Shown here: in pieces, positions 45,042 through 55,164 of the stretch
Layout: every line of letters begins with the position of its first letter
How positions within the stretch are numbered: the first letter of the stretch is position 1
Origin: Deltaproteobacteria bacterium IMCC39524
Lineage (GTDB): Bacteria; Desulfobacterota; Desulfuromonadia; Desulfuromonadales; BM103
Length of the DNA stretch: 64,000 bases
Assembly: GCA_029667085.1 (NCBI GenBank)
Contig: JARUHJ010000001.1
Coordinates: 372,001-436,000, forward strand
Direction: 5' to 3'
The notes under the pieces: generated by a model
What the model was told of the DNA's origin: nothing
What the model saw: only the letters and a program-made list of their open reading frames with translations
The model's database searches: none
Made by a program: the position numbers and the translations under genes

Positions 45042-45962
45042 ATGATTGCATATCTTTTCCCCGGACAGGGTTCGCAACACGCAGGTATGGGCAAGGAGCT
45101 TGCCGATAACTTTACTGTTGCTCGCCAAGTCTTCGAAGAAGCAAACGATGCCCTTGGCTTCGATCTCGGCGCCCTTTGTTTTAATGGCCCTGAGGACGAT
45201 CTGAAGCTGACCGCCAATACCCAGCCGGCAATCCTCACAACAAGCGTCGCTGCTTTGAGGGTGCTCTCGGCTGAAACCGACCTGGTCCCATCTTTTGCTG
45301 CAGGACATTCACTCGGTGAATACAGTGCTCTTGTCTGTGCTGGTGGTCTGGCCTTTGCTGATGCTGTTCGTGTTGTGCGTCAGCGCGGCATCTTTATGCA
45401 GGAAGCTGTTCCTGTGGGTACCGGTTCAATGGCAGCTATTCTCGGCCTGGGGCTCGATGATCTGGCTGTTGTCTGTCGTGATGCAGCTCAAGGACAGGTC
45501 GTTGCTCCTGCCAACTTCAACAGTGACGGACAGGTTGTTATTGCCGGCCATACTGAAGCTGTCGACAGAGCTATAGTGCTTGCCAAAGAAAAGGGTGCAA
45601 AAAGAGCCATGCCCTTGCCGGTTAGTGCTCCTTTCCATTGCAGCTTGATGATTCCAGCCGGTGAGCGTCTTGCCACCGTGTTGAACGGTATTGACGTCGG
45701 AGAAATGAGCCTGCCGGTCATTGCCAATGTTGAAGCCGCCCCTAATCAGGATTCTGCACGGGTTCGTGAATTGCTGGTTAAGCAGGTCAGTGCACCGGTT
45801 CGTTGGCAGGAAACGATCGCCAGTATGGTTGAACTCGGTGTGGACCGTTATGTCGAAATCGGTCCGGGCAAAGTTCTCTCCGGGTTGGCCAAGCGAATGG
45901 CCAAAGGTAGCACGATCCAGAATGTACAGAACGTTGCAGATCTTAGTGCTCTTGCTGGATAA
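45042..45962 (+). CDS. fabD: malonyl-CoA:ACP transacylase
   Basis: 306 residues. FPGQGSQHAGMG at the N-terminus, GHSLGEYSALVCAG with the active Ser, and the FHCSLMIPAGERL segment with the catalytic His. It loads malonyl groups onto ACP. It lies between fabH and fabG in a fab operon. Confidence 0.97.
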   Translation: MIAYLFPGQGSQHAGMGKELADNFTVARQVFEEANDALGFDLGALCFNGPEDDLKLTANTQPAILTTSVAALRVLSAETDLVPSFAAGHSLGEYSALVCAGGLAFADAVRVVRQRGIFMQEAVPVGTGSMAAILGLGLDDLAVVCRDAAQGQVVAPANFNSDGQVVIAGHTEAVDRAIVLAKEKGAKRAMPLPVSAPFHCSLMIPAGERLATVLNGIDVGEMSLPVIANVEAAPNQDSARVRELLVKQVSAPVRWQETIASMVELGVDRYVEIGPGKVLSGLAKRMAKGSTIQNVQNVADLSALAG

Positions 45963-45979
45963 TTCAGGAGATATTGACT

Positions 45980-46717
45980 ATGTTGTCTGACAAAGTTGCT
46001 ATTGTTACCGGCGCCTCACGAGGCATTGGTCGTGCGATTGCTCTTGCACTTGCGTCGCAAGGCGCTAAAGTTGTTGCCTCTGCGCGCAATGCCGAAGCTC
46101 TCGCCAAATTGGCCGAGGAGATCAAAAATCAGGGCGGAGACGCCTTGGCCGTCGTTGGTGATGTTGCCCTGGAAGATGATGCAAACAACCTGGTGAAGCA
46201 AGCGGTTGAAGCCTACGGTCAGGTTGATGTTTTTATTAATAATGCCGGGATTACCCGTGATGGCCTTTTGTTGCGCATGAAGAATGACGACTGGGATGCG
46301 GTTCTCGACACGAACCTCAAAGGTGCTTTTCTCTGTACCCGTGCCGTGGCAAAGGTTATGAGTAAGCAGAGATCAGGTCGCATCATTAATATCTCTTCGG
46401 TCGTTGGTGAGATGGGCAATGCAGGGCAGGCGAATTATTGTGCCAGTAAAGCGGGTCTGCTTGGGTTGACCAAGTCTGTTGCACGAGAATTGGCACGTCG
46501 CAACGTAACGGTCAATGCGATTACCCCTGGATTTATAACGACTGAAATGACTGAAGATATGACTGAAAAAGCTCAGGAAGCAATGACGGAACAGATTCCG
46601 TTGGGTCGCCCTGGGTCAGCTGAAGATGTTGCTAACGCAGTAATTTTTCTCGCCTCCGACCAGTCAGCATATATTACTGGCCAGGTCCTCGGCGTTAATG
46701 GCGGCATGTATATGTAA
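45980..46717 (+). CDS. fabG: 3-oxoacyl-ACP reductase
   Basis: 245 residues from the ATG at 45980 (LSDKVAIVTGASRGIGRAI), with an AGGAG Shine-Dalgarno. A TTG at 45974 is possible. Rossmann motif TGASRGIG, NNAG, and the catalytic YCASKAG (Tyr-x3-Lys) are present. NADPH-dependent reduction step of fatty-acid elongation. Confidence 0.97.
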   Translation: MLSDKVAIVTGASRGIGRAIALALASQGAKVVASARNAEALAKLAEEIKNQGGDALAVVGDVALEDDANNLVKQAVEAYGQVDVFINNAGITRDGLLLRMKNDDWDAVLDTNLKGAFLCTRAVAKVMSKQRSGRIINISSVVGEMGNAGQANYCASKAGLLGLTKSVARELARRNVTVNAITPGFITTEMTEDMTEKAQEAMTEQIPLGRPGSAEDVANAVIFLASDQSAYITGQVLGVNGGMYM

Positions 46718-46791
46718 CCCACAAAGGGTTTTCGTATAATAATAATGAGACGATCTCGGATCGGATCTAAACCAAGAAGGAGGAACATAAA

Positions 46792-47025
46792 ATGGCAAGT
46801 AATGCAGAGCGTATTAAGCAAATTGTTGCAGAGCAGTTGGGTGTAGATGAGGATCAGGTGACCAAGGAAGCTTCTTTCATGGACGACTTGGGTGCTGACT
46901 CTCTGGATACTGTTGAGCTGGTTATGGCTCTCGAAGAAGAGTTCGACATCGAAATCTCCGACGAAGATGCTGAGAAAATCCAAACTGTTCAGAACGCCAT
47001 CGACTACGTCGAAGCAAATTCCTAA
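46792..47025 (+). CDS. acpP: acyl carrier protein
   Basis: 77 residues, strongly acidic, with the phosphopantetheine site [22 protein letters not shown]. Very strong AAGAAGGAGG Shine-Dalgarno, as expected for one of the most abundant proteins. Carries growing acyl chains. Confidence 0.98.
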   Translation: MASNAERIKQIVAEQLGVDEDQVTKEASFMDDLGADSLDTVELVMALEEEFDIEISDEDAEKIQTVQNAIDYVEANS

Positions 47026-47037
47026 ACCTTTGATTAT

Positions 47038-47101
47038 CGCAGCTTAAGCTGCGGTTGTCGCTTATAACAAAGCTGGCCCGGTAGCGCTTTGCTGCCGGGG
47101 C
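47038..47101 (+). other. two hairpins in the acpP-fabF gap
   Basis: A 16-base perfect palindrome CGCAGCTTAAGCTGCG (47038-47053), then a stronger stem CCCGGTAGC/GCTGCCGGG around 47077-47099 with one wobble. No T-run follows, so these are more likely mRNA stabilisers or processing sites letting acpP be expressed more than fabF. The function is an inference. Confidence 0.5.
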
Positions 47102-47130
47102 AGAATTTGTTTTAGGAGGACAATAGTCTC

Positions 47131-48363
47131 ATGCGCAGAGTTGTTGTTACTGGCCTGGGAATCACTTCCCCTCTGGGTACAGGCATAGAAAAGAACTGGG
47201 ACGCGTTGATGCATGGGCGTTCCGGTATCGGCCCGATTACCCGTTTTGACTCAACTGATCTGCCTGTAAAAATCGCCGGTGAGATCACCGATTTTCCTGC
47301 AGAGGAGTTTTTTGACAGGAAAGAGGCCCGTAAGATGGACCTCTTCATTCATTATGCTCTTGGTGCGGCAGCTATGGCCCTTGCAGATTCCGGCCTGGAA
47401 ATCAATGATGATAATGCCGAGCGTGTTGGCGTTGTTGTGGGTTCCGGTATGGGCGGATTGCCTGCTATCGAAAAATACCAGGAAGCAATGTCAAAAGGTG
47501 GCTACCGTAAAGTCAGCCCCTTTTTCATCCCGATGACAATTATTAATCTGGCCGGTGGCCAGATTTCAATAAAATGCGGAGCCAAGGGGCCTAACATAGC
47601 TCCGGTTTCTGCCTGTGCAACCGGCACACATTCAATCGGTGATGCCTATCGAATGATCCAGCGTGGTGATGCTGATGCTGTTATAGCGGGTGGTACCGAA
47701 GCAACAATTTGCCCCCTTGCTATGGGTGGCTTTGCAGTTATGAAAGCCCTCTCAACCCGAAACGATGATCCGCAAGCAGCGAGTCGCCCCTTCGAGAAGA
47801 ACCGTGACGGTTTTGTTATGGGTGAGGGTGCTGGTATTGTGATCTTGGAAGAATATGAGTCTGCCAAAAAACGTGGCGCCAAGATCTATGGAGAAGTTGC
47901 AGGTTACGGTTTGACTGGCGACGCTTATCATCTCACCGCTCCGGCTCCTGGTGGTGAGGGGGCCGCACGCTGTATGAAGATGGCTCTGGACGGTGCAGGC
48001 GTGAACCCGGAAGAGGTTGATTACATCAATGCCCACGGTACCTCAACGCCCTTCAACGATCTCTATGAAACACTGGCGATCAAGTCGGTTTTTGGAGCTT
48101 CTGCCAAGGACCTTATGGTCAGCTCAACCAAAGGCATGACAGGCCATCTCCTTGGTGCCGCCGGAGGAGTAGAAGCTATCTACTCGCTGTTGGCCATTAC
48201 TAATGGTGTCGTCCCACCAACCATTAATTATACCGAGCCCGACCCCGAATGTGATCTTGATTATGTTCCGAACGAGGCCCGCAAGGCTGACGTAAATATT
48301 GTTCTTTCCAACTCGCTCGGGTTTGGTGGAACCAACGCTACTTTGCTTTTCCGGAAAGTGTGA
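47131..48363 (+). CDS. fabF: beta-ketoacyl-ACP synthase II
   Basis: 410 residues. [13 protein letters not shown] start with AGGAGG Shine-Dalgarno. Active-site Cys in [15 protein letters not shown], the His residues in [11 protein letters not shown] and [12 protein letters not shown]. It elongates acyl-ACP. The stop overlaps the GTG option of the next gene. Confidence 0.97.
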   Translation: MRRVVVTGLGITSPLGTGIEKNWDALMHGRSGIGPITRFDSTDLPVKIAGEITDFPAEEFFDRKEARKMDLFIHYALGAAAMALADSGLEINDDNAERVGVVVGSGMGGLPAIEKYQEAMSKGGYRKVSPFFIPMTIINLAGGQISIKCGAKGPNIAPVSACATGTHSIGDAYRMIQRGDADAVIAGGTEATICPLAMGGFAVMKALSTRNDDPQAASRPFEKNRDGFVMGEGAGIVILEEYESAKKRGAKIYGEVAGYGLTGDAYHLTAPAPGGEGAARCMKMALDGAGVNPEEVDYINAHGTSTPFNDLYETLAIKSVFGASAKDLMVSSTKGMTGHLLGAAGGVEAIYSLLAITNGVVPPTINYTEPDPECDLDYVPNEARKADVNIVLSNSLGFGGTNATLLFRKV

Positions 48364-48368
48364 TCAAT

Positions 48369-48824
48369 ATGATTTTTATCGGTAGTGATCATGGCGGCCT
48401 GGAAATGAAGGAAGCGCTTGTAAAGGTTCTCGCTTCTCGCAATCAGCCTGTCAAGGATTGCGGGACAACCAACGGCGAATCGGTTGATTACCCTGATTTC
48501 GCGGAAAAGGTCGCCGGTGCTGTGTCTCGTGGAGAGGCAGAGCTCGGTATCCTGGTTTGCGGCACGGGAATTGGAATGTCGATTGTGGCCAACAAGTTCC
48601 CTGGTGTTCGTGCAGCTTTGGCAACTGATGAGTTTATGGCTCAGATGGCCAAGGAACATAATAATGCCAATATCCTGGTTCTTGGAGGGCGTGTCCTTTC
48701 TGTGGAGTTAGCAACCAAGATGGTGAATGTCTGGCTGGATACAGCCTATGAAGGCGGTCGCCATCAGCTCCGTCTGGATAAAATCTCCCAGGTGGAAGCA
48801 GCAGTTCGTTCCGGTGAGTTATAG
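48369..48824 (+). CDS. rpiB: ribose 5-phosphate isomerase B
   Basis: 151 residues from the ATG at 48369 (IFIGSDHGGLEMKEAL); a GTG at 48360 overlapping the fabF stop would add three residues. SDHGG, CGTGIGMSIVANK (the Cys base), and HNNANILVLGGR are family hallmarks. Interconverts ribose and ribulose 5-phosphate. Last gene before a strong terminator. Confidence 0.96.
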   Translation: MIFIGSDHGGLEMKEALVKVLASRNQPVKDCGTTNGESVDYPDFAEKVAGAVSRGEAELGILVCGTGIGMSIVANKFPGVRAALATDEFMAQMAKEHNNANILVLGGRVLSVELATKMVNVWLDTAYEGGRHQLRLDKISQVEAAVRSGEL

Positions 48825-48836
48825 ACCAACTTAGTT

Positions 48837-48870
48837 CGGGCAGGCCAATCGCCTGCCCGTTTTATTTTTT
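48837..48870 (+). terminator. terminator between rpiB and glyA
   Basis: CGGGCAGGC (48837-48845), loop CAATC, GCCTGCCCG (48851-48859), then TTTTATTTTTTT. A perfect 9-bp stem with a strong T-run. Confidence 0.93.
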
Positions 48871-48903
48871 TCAACAGTTATCCTTTTGGAGGTTCCCATC
48901 GCC

Positions 48904-50154
48904 ATGTTTGACAAGCTTGCCCAATTTGACCCTGAAATTACCGCTGCTATTCTTCAGGAAACTGAGCGTCAGGAGTACAGCCTGGAGTTTATTGCCTCGG
49001 AAAACTTTGTCAGTGAGGAAGTTCTTGCGGCTCAAGGTTCTGTTCTTACCAATAAGTACGCCGAGGGTTATCCTTCAAAGAGATATTATGGTGGCTGTGA
49101 GTTTGTCGATGTCGCCGAAGAGTTAGCCATTCATCGCGCTAAAGAACTTTTCGGTGCTGAACACGCAAATGTGCAGGCGCACTCCGGATCCCAGGCCAAT
49201 ATGGCTGTTTATTTCGCCACTTGTCAGCCTGGCGACACTGTCCTGGGTATGAACCTCGCCCACGGTGGTCACCTCACTCACGGATCTCCGGTTAATTTTT
49301 CCGGAAAGCTCTTCAATATCGTACCTTACGGGCTGGACAAGGAAACGGGGCGAATTGATTACGACGAAGTGGAGAAGCTGGCCAAGGAGCACAAGCCAAA
49401 GCTGATTGTCGTGGGTGCCAGTGCTTATCCGCGCACCCTCGATTTTGAAGCTTTCAGACGCATTGCCGATCAGGTGGGCGCTCCGATCATGGTTGATATG
49501 GCTCACATCGCCGGTCTGGTTGCTGCCGGTGTTCACCCGACACCGGTTCCTCATGCTGAGTACGTGACCACCACAACGCATAAAACCTTGCGTGGACCAC
49601 GCGGTGGCATGATCCTCTGTCGCGAAGAGTTCGCCAAAAAACTGAACAGCAACATCTTTCCCGGTATTCAGGGCGGCCCGCTGATGCATGTGATCGCAGC
49701 TAAAGCCGTTGCTTTCAAAGAGGCTTTGGCCCCCGAATTCAAAACTTACGCTCAGCAGGTTGTTAAAAATGCCCAGGTCTTAGCTGAAGAACTGGTCTCC
49801 CGTGGTTACAACCTGGTTTCCGGTGGCACAGACAATCATCTCATGCTGATGGATTTCACCGGCTCTGAATTGACCGGCAAGGTTGCCGAGGCAACTCTTG
49901 AGCAGGCCGGCATCACGGTTAACAAGAACGCGGTGCCTTTTGATACCCGTTCACCGTTTGTCACCAGCGGTATCCGCATCGGCACTCCGGCCAGCACGAC
50001 TCGCGGTTTGAAGGAGAACGAGATGCGCCAGATCGGTGCCTGGATTGACGAGGCCTTGCAGAACATTGAGAATGAGGCCGCCCTGGCCAGGATTCGTGGT
50101 GAGATTCGTGAACTCTGCCAGCAGTTCCCTCTTTACGCCCACCGGCTTGTTTAA
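48904..50154 (+). CDS. glyA: serine hydroxymethyltransferase
   Basis: 416 residues from the ATG at 48904 ([15 protein letters not shown]), with a GGAGG Shine-Dalgarno; a TTG at 48886 is the longer alternative. PLP lysine in [14 protein letters not shown], substrate region [10 protein letters not shown] and YGGCEFVD. Makes glycine and methylene-THF from serine. First gene of the second transcription unit. Confidence 0.97.
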   Translation: MFDKLAQFDPEITAAILQETERQEYSLEFIASENFVSEEVLAAQGSVLTNKYAEGYPSKRYYGGCEFVDVAEELAIHRAKELFGAEHANVQAHSGSQANMAVYFATCQPGDTVLGMNLAHGGHLTHGSPVNFSGKLFNIVPYGLDKETGRIDYDEVEKLAKEHKPKLIVVGASAYPRTLDFEAFRRIADQVGAPIMVDMAHIAGLVAAGVHPTPVPHAEYVTTTTHKTLRGPRGGMILCREEFAKKLNSNIFPGIQGGPLMHVIAAKAVAFKEALAPEFKTYAQQVVKNAQVLAEELVSRGYNLVSGGTDNHLMLMDFTGSELTGKVAEATLEQAGITVNKNAVPFDTRSPFVTSGIRIGTPASTTRGLKENEMRQIGAWIDEALQNIENEAALARIRGEIRELCQQFPLYAHRLV

Positions 50155-50628
50155 GTGGAAAGGCCTTCCTGGGACGAATACTTCATGGACATCACCCGCC
50201 TGGTGGCGCGACGCTCAACGTGCATGCGTCGCCAGGTCGGTGCCGTGATGGTCAAAGATAAGAATATCCTCGCGACCGGATACAATGGTACCCCCTCAGG
50301 AATCACGCATTGCGATGTAACGGGCTGTCTGCGGGAACAACTCAAGGTCCCTTCCGGTGAACGACATGAACTTTGTCGTGGCCTGCATGCTGAGCAGAAT
50401 GCAATTATTCAGGCTGCGCGTCACGGTGTAAATATCGAGAACTCGGTTTTGTACTGTACTGATTCACCCTGTATCATTTGTACTAAAATGTTGATCAATG
50501 CAGGCATCCGGAAAGTCGTTTATCTGCAAGGTTATGCAGATAACCTCTCCATGGAAATGTTGGTTGAAGCAGGCGTAAAAACCTATCTCTTTAATGACCT
50601 CATTGATAAAGACTCCGGAGGCAGTTGA
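50155..50628 (+). CDS. deoxycytidylate deaminase family protein
   Basis: 157 residues, GTG start directly after the glyA stop. Zinc motifs: [20 protein letters not shown] (catalytic HAE), and PCIICTKML. The insertion with [11 protein letters not shown] and ELCRGLHAE matches dCMP deaminases (ComEB type). Supplies dUMP for thymidylate synthesis, which fits next to glyA and nrdR. Confidence 0.92.
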   Translation: MERPSWDEYFMDITRLVARRSTCMRRQVGAVMVKDKNILATGYNGTPSGITHCDVTGCLREQLKVPSGERHELCRGLHAEQNAIIQAARHGVNIENSVLYCTDSPCIICTKMLINAGIRKVVYLQGYADNLSMEMLVEAGVKTYLFNDLIDKDSGGS

Positions 50629-51092
50629 TGAAATGTCCATTCTGTACCCACGATGATACGCGGGTCGTTGACTCACGTCTTGGCAAAGAGGGGAACAATA
50701 TTCGCAGGAGAAGAGAGTGCATCGAATGTGAGAGACGCTTTACCACCTACGAGCGTGTCGAAGAGAGTTTGCCCCTTGTGATTAAGAAAGACGGACGTCG
50801 GGAAGTTTTTGATCGTCAAAAGATAATTTCCGGTATCCAGCGTGCTTGTGAAAAACGCCCTGTCTCGATTGCAACGATTGAAAAGGTTGTTGATCAGATG
50901 GAAGTCAAATTACAGGAAAGTGGAGAGAAGGAAATTGCAGCCAGTCGTATTGGCGAAGCAATTATGGAGGCTCTGCAGTCTCTTGATGAAGTGGCTTACG
51001 TACGTTTTGCCTCGGTCTACCGCCAATTCCGTGATATCAATGAGTTTATGTCCGAACTGACGGATATCCTGGCCAAAGGGCCGGCTAAGTAA
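50628..51092 (+). CDS. nrdR: transcriptional repressor NrdR
   Basis: 154 residues from the ATG at 50628 with CGGAGG Shine-Dalgarno. An N-terminal zinc ribbon CPFC...C-x2-C ([16 protein letters not shown]) precedes an ATP-cone domain ([29 protein letters not shown]). It senses (d)ATP and represses ribonucleotide reductase genes via NrdR boxes. The ATG overlaps the previous stop by one base. Confidence 0.97.
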   Translation: MKCPFCTHDDTRVVDSRLGKEGNNIRRRRECIECERRFTTYERVEESLPLVIKKDGRREVFDRQKIISGIQRACEKRPVSIATIEKVVDQMEVKLQESGEKEIAASRIGEAIMEALQSLDEVAYVRFASVYRQFRDINEFMSELTDILAKGPAK

Positions 51093-51182
51093 CTTTTATA
51101 GCGAATATCAATATGACGCTCTTTCCTGTTGGGAAGGAGGTGTCTCAGCCTCCCGTCTACCGGTGACGCGTTGCGAGCCGAC

Positions 51183-52295
51183 ATGACAATCCAAACTGAA
51201 AAAATGATGCAGAAAGCGATCGAACTGGCTCAACAGGGGCTCGGTCGTACGGCACCCAACCCTCCCGTAGGTGCAGTCCTGGTCCGTGACGGCAATATTG
51301 TCGGTGAAGGATTTCACCCCGCTGCAGGTCAACCCCACGCCGAAATCTTTGCGCTGCGTGCTGCCGGCGATCTGGCCCGGGGTGCGGATCTCTATGTCAC
51401 TCTGGAGCCGTGCTGTCACCAGGGGCGTACAGGTCCCTGTACGGAAGCGATTGTTGAGGCTGGCGTCTCGCGGGTTTTTGTCGGAGCTCAGGATCCGAAC
51501 CCCATGGTTGCGGGCAAGGGTATTGAGCGATTGCGTGGTGCCGCAATAGAGGTTGTGACTGATATCCTCAACAATGAATGTCGCCGGTTGATTGCTCCTT
51601 TTGCCAAACATGTAACCAGCGGATTGCCCTATGTTGTCCTCAAATCTGCAATGACTCTGGATGGCCAGACGGCAACCCTTACCGGTGATTCAAAGTGGAT
51701 TTCGTGTGAAGCCAGCCGTAATCTGGTTCATCAACTGAGAGATCAGGTTGATGCTATTATGGTTGGTTCCGGAACTGTTGTCGCAGATAACCCGAAATTG
51801 ACGGTACGACTTGCAGAGGGAGGTCGGGATCCGCTGCGGATTGTTATGGACGGCAGCCTTAGAACCTCACCAGACGCTCTGGTTTATACGCAGTCGTCAA
51901 AAGCTCAAACACTTCTTGTGACTTCAGAAACCCACACAGAAGCTGATTTACGTCCTTATCGTGATGCTGGTGCCAATATTATGCTCGTCAGCCTGGCTGC
52001 AGGAAGCCTCGATTTACTCACTACTCTCAAGGAACTTGCCAGTCGCAATCTGCATTATGTTCTTCTTGAAGGGGGCAGCCTTCTGGGAGGAGCCATGCTG
52101 CGTGCAGGGTTGATCGATCGCCTCATGCTCTTTGTTGCCCCGAAACTGCTTGGTGGTCAAGGTCGAGGGTTGCTGGCCGGTGCAGGTGTCGACGCTATGG
52201 CCGACGCTTACGCGCTCAAACATTTGAATGCCCGCAAAGTTGATACGGATATCTTGTTGGAAGGGGAGGTGCTCAATGTTCACCGGCCTGATTGA
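51183..52295 (+). CDS. ribD: bifunctional riboflavin deaminase/reductase
   Basis: 370 residues from the ATG at 51183. The ORF extends to a TTG at 51129 without family support, and no Shine-Dalgarno is ideal for 51183. N-terminal deaminase: NPPVGAVLVRDG, HAEIFAL, PCCHQGRTGPC. C-terminal reductase: KSAMTLDGQTAT, VGSGTVVADNPKLTVR and LEGGSLLGGAML. Upstream, an orphan GGGAAGGAGG sequence (51131-51140) can pair with CCTCC (51149-51153). I see no FMN riboswitch. Confidence 0.95.
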   Translation: MTIQTEKMMQKAIELAQQGLGRTAPNPPVGAVLVRDGNIVGEGFHPAAGQPHAEIFALRAAGDLARGADLYVTLEPCCHQGRTGPCTEAIVEAGVSRVFVGAQDPNPMVAGKGIERLRGAAIEVVTDILNNECRRLIAPFAKHVTSGLPYVVLKSAMTLDGQTATLTGDSKWISCEASRNLVHQLRDQVDAIMVGSGTVVADNPKLTVRLAEGGRDPLRIVMDGSLRTSPDALVYTQSSKAQTLLVTSETHTEADLRPYRDAGANIMLVSLAAGSLDLLTTLKELASRNLHYVLLEGGSLLGGAMLRAGLIDRLMLFVAPKLLGGQGRGLLAGAGVDAMADAYALKHLNARKVDTDILLEGEVLNVHRPD

Positions 52296-52923
52296 AGACA
52301 TTGGAACACTCCGTGAGCTTCGCATCGGTGGCGCCCAGGCGCAATTAACCGTTAACACAGGTTTACCGATGACCGAGTTGACTCTCGGCGAAAGCATCGC
52401 TGTCAATGGCGTTTGCCTGACAGTTACTTCTTTCGGCGATGGTTCATTCACTGCAGATGTTTCTCCGGAAACCCTTGACTGTACGTCTTTGGGCCGATTA
52501 TCGCGAGGTGCGCGCGTCAATCTTGAACGTGCACTTCGATTTTCGGATCGTCTTGGTGGGCATCTTGTCAGCGGTCACGTTGACGGCATGGCCAAGATTA
52601 CCGGACGCCATCTGGATGGCAATTCCTGGCGTTTTACTTTTCAGGCTGAAGCTGCTGTGATGGATTTTCTCGTAACAAAAGGAAGTGTCGCTATCGATGG
52701 TATCAGCCTGACTGTTAATGATGTCGCCGAGCAGACCTTCTCCCTGGCAATTATCCCTCATACGTTGACTCTGACGACATTGCAGGATCGCAAGGTTGGT
52801 GATGAAGTCAATGTTGAAACCGACCTGATCGGTAAGTATGTCGCTCGCTTCCTGCGTAATGGTACCTCTGAAAAACCTCAGGGTGTTACGATGGATGTCC
52901 TTGCCAAGCATGGTTTTTTGTGA
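52276..52923 (+). CDS. ribE: riboflavin synthase alpha subunit
   Basis: 215 residues from the ATG at 52276, overlapping ribD by 20 bases and preceded by GGGGAGG. Two lumazine-binding repeats start MFTGLIEDIGTLRELR and HLVSGHVDGMAKI, with GESIAVNGVCLTV and KGSVAIDGISLTVN. Converts lumazine to riboflavin. Confidence 0.97.
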   Translation: MFTGLIEDIGTLRELRIGGAQAQLTVNTGLPMTELTLGESIAVNGVCLTVTSFGDGSFTADVSPETLDCTSLGRLSRGARVNLERALRFSDRLGGHLVSGHVDGMAKITGRHLDGNSWRFTFQAEAAVMDFLVTKGSVAIDGISLTVNDVAEQTFSLAIIPHTLTLTTLQDRKVGDEVNVETDLIGKYVARFLRNGTSEKPQGVTMDVLAKHGFL

Positions 52924-52968
52924 GATATTTTCAAGTCTTGCTGAACTATTAGACTCTTAGGAAATTAT

Positions 52969-54174
52969 ATGCCTTTAGCTCGTGTTGCAGAAGCGCTTGA
53001 AGATATTCGCCAGGGGAAAATGGTCATTCTGGTCGATGATGAAGATCGTGAAAATGAAGGTGATCTTTGCATGGCCGCTGAAATGGTCACCCCTGAAGCC
53101 GTCAATTTTATGGCCAAAGAAGGCCGTGGCCTGATCTGCCTGACTCTGACCGAGGAACGCGCTGATCATCTGGAATTGCCGTTGATGGTGCATGACAACT
53201 CCTCCTCTTTTGGCACGGCGTTCACCATTTCCATCGAGGCCAGGCGAGGTGTCACAACCGGGATCTCGGCTGCCGATCGTTCTCATACGATTCAGGTTGC
53301 GCTTGCTGATGATACCACTGCCCATGATCTGGCAAGGCCGGGTCATGTCTTTCCCTTAAGGGCAAAGAAGGGTGGTGTTATGGTTCGTGCCGGGCAAACA
53401 GAGGGTTCTGTCGATCTGGCGCGTATGGCCGGTCTGAAACCATCAGGTGTGATCTGCGAGATCATGAATGACGATGGCACCATGGCTCGTATGCCTGAGT
53501 TGCGCAAGTTCGCTGAAAAGCATGGTCTGCGCATTGTGACGATTGCCGACATGGTCGCGTACAGGATGCGTAAAGAGCTCCTGATTACAAGAGCTGCTGA
53601 AACCATGATCCCCACGCGCTTCGGCGGAGACTTTAAGGCGATTGTCTATGACAATGAAGTTGACGATTGTCAGCATCTGGCTCTTTACAAAGGTGATATC
53701 AGCCCGGACGAGCCGGTTCTAGTCAGGGTTCACTCCGAATGTTTGACCGGTGATGTCTTCAGCTCCGAGCGTTGTGATTGCGGTGATCAATTGCATGCAT
53801 CTATGGGTATGATTGATGAAATCGGCACAGGTGTCGTTCTCTATATGCGTCAGGAAGGTCGTGGTATCGGTTTAGTCAACAAACTCAAAGCTTATAACCT
53901 TCAGGATCAGGGACACGATACTGTTGAGGCGAATGAAGCTCTTGGTTTTCAGGCCGACCTCCGTGATTATGGCCTTGGCGCGCAAATATTGAGCGAACTC
54001 GGTGTTCGCAAGATTCGTTTGTTGACTAACAACCCACGCAAGATCATCGGCCTCGAAGGTTATGGTCTGGAGATCGTTGAGAGGGTTCCGATTGAAATGC
54101 CGGCTAACAAATCTAATCTGAAATATCTCAAGACCAAGCAGGAAAAACTTGGCCACTTGCTTGAGAATCTATAA
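52969..54174 (+). CDS. ribBA: DHBP synthase / GTP cyclohydrolase II fusion
   Basis: 401 residues. N-terminal Rib[49 protein letters not shown]-terminal Rib[22 protein letters not shown] with the zinc cysteines, and [17 protein letters not shown]. Feeds both branches of riboflavin synthesis. Confidence 0.97.
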   Translation: MPLARVAEALEDIRQGKMVILVDDEDRENEGDLCMAAEMVTPEAVNFMAKEGRGLICLTLTEERADHLELPLMVHDNSSSFGTAFTISIEARRGVTTGISAADRSHTIQVALADDTTAHDLARPGHVFPLRAKKGGVMVRAGQTEGSVDLARMAGLKPSGVICEIMNDDGTMARMPELRKFAEKHGLRIVTIADMVAYRMRKELLITRAAETMIPTRFGGDFKAIVYDNEVDDCQHLALYKGDISPDEPVLVRVHSECLTGDVFSSERCDCGDQLHASMGMIDEIGTGVVLYMRQEGRGIGLVNKLKAYNLQDQGHDTVEANEALGFQADLRDYGLGAQILSELGVRKIRLLTNNPRKIIGLEGYGLEIVERVPIEMPANKSNLKYLKTKQEKLGHLLENL

Positions 54175-54219
54175 CTCCGGCGTGATAAACTCCGGACCAG
54201 GTCTTACGGGAGATCAGTG

Positions 54220-54684
54220 ATGCCCAAAATTATTGAAGGAAAACTTGATGCCAAAGGGTTGCGCGTGGGCCTTCTGGTAAGCCGCTTTAACAGCTTTATC
54301 AGCGACCGTCTCGTAGAGGGTGCTATAGATGGTCTGCTTCGTCACAACGCTGAAAAAGAGGATATCAACATCGTACGTGTCCCCGGAGCCTACGAAATTC
54401 CACCGGCGGCCAAACAGATGGCTGAATCCGGTCGTTATGATGCCATTGTTTGTCTTGGTGCCGTAATTCGTGGTGCAACACCCCATTTTGACTATGTCAG
54501 TGCTGAAGTCTCCAAAGGTGTTGCCAGCGTCTCGCTTGATTCAGGCATTCCTGTCGCCTTTGGTGTCCTCACCACCGACACCATTGAACAAGCTATTGAA
54601 AGGGCTGGCAGCAAGGCTGGTAACAAGGGCTTTGATGCTGCAATGGCTGCTGTTGAGATGGCCAACCTCTATAAGGCTTTGTAA
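54220..54684 (+). CDS. ribH: 6,7-dimethyl-8-ribityllumazine synthase
   Basis: 154 residues from the ATG at 54220 ([14 protein letters not shown]); the Shine-Dalgarno GGGAG is well spaced for it. Signature [18 protein letters not shown]. Overlying GTG at 54217 would add one residue. Confidence 0.97.
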   Translation: MPKIIEGKLDAKGLRVGLLVSRFNSFISDRLVEGAIDGLLRHNAEKEDINIVRVPGAYEIPPAAKQMAESGRYDAIVCLGAVIRGATPHFDYVSAEVSKGVASVSLDSGIPVAFGVLTTDTIEQAIERAGSKAGNKGFDAAMAAVEMANLYKAL

Positions 54685-54690
54685 CCAAAT

Positions 54691-55164
54691 ATGTCGCGTG
54701 GGATCAGACGTCAGGGCCGCGAAATGGCCGTTAAAGTGCTTTTCAGCCTTGCAGATCATGAAGGCGGATCTCTCGAGTATGTTCTGGGAGAATTCTGGAA
54801 GAATTTTCAGTTCCGAAATGACGTGCTTGGTGATGCCGTTGAGGATGATTCATCCCGGCAACGACCGGAGGTCCGTCATTTTGCCGAACTTCTAGTCAGC
54901 GGTGTCGCTGAAAACCTGGAGAGCCTGGATCGAGAGATTAAATCTTATTCAACCAACTGGGCGCTGGATCGTATGCCTCGGGTTGATCTCGCTATCCTCA
55001 GGCTTGCTGCTTATGAGTTGATTTATTGTCTCGATGTTCCTCATAACGTCGTGATTAACGAGGCGATTGAGCTGAGCAAACGTTTCGGAACCGAAGAATC
55101 TCCGTCTTTCATTAATGGCGTTCTGGATCATCTCGCGAAACAGCACCGTACCGCATCATCATGA
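54691..55164 (+). CDS. nusB: transcription antitermination factor NusB
   Basis: 157 residues. RRQGREMAVKVLFSLADHEGG at the start and the closing helices DVPHNVVINEAIELSKRFGTEESPSFINGVLDHL are diagnostic. It follows ribH by 6 bases, the common ribH-nusB pair, and overlaps the next gene by four bases. Confidence 0.96.
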   Translation: MSRGIRRQGREMAVKVLFSLADHEGGSLEYVLGEFWKNFQFRNDVLGDAVEDDSSRQRPEVRHFAELLVSGVAENLESLDREIKSYSTNWALDRMPRVDLAILRLAAYELIYCLDVPHNVVINEAIELSKRFGTEESPSFINGVLDHLAKQHRTASS

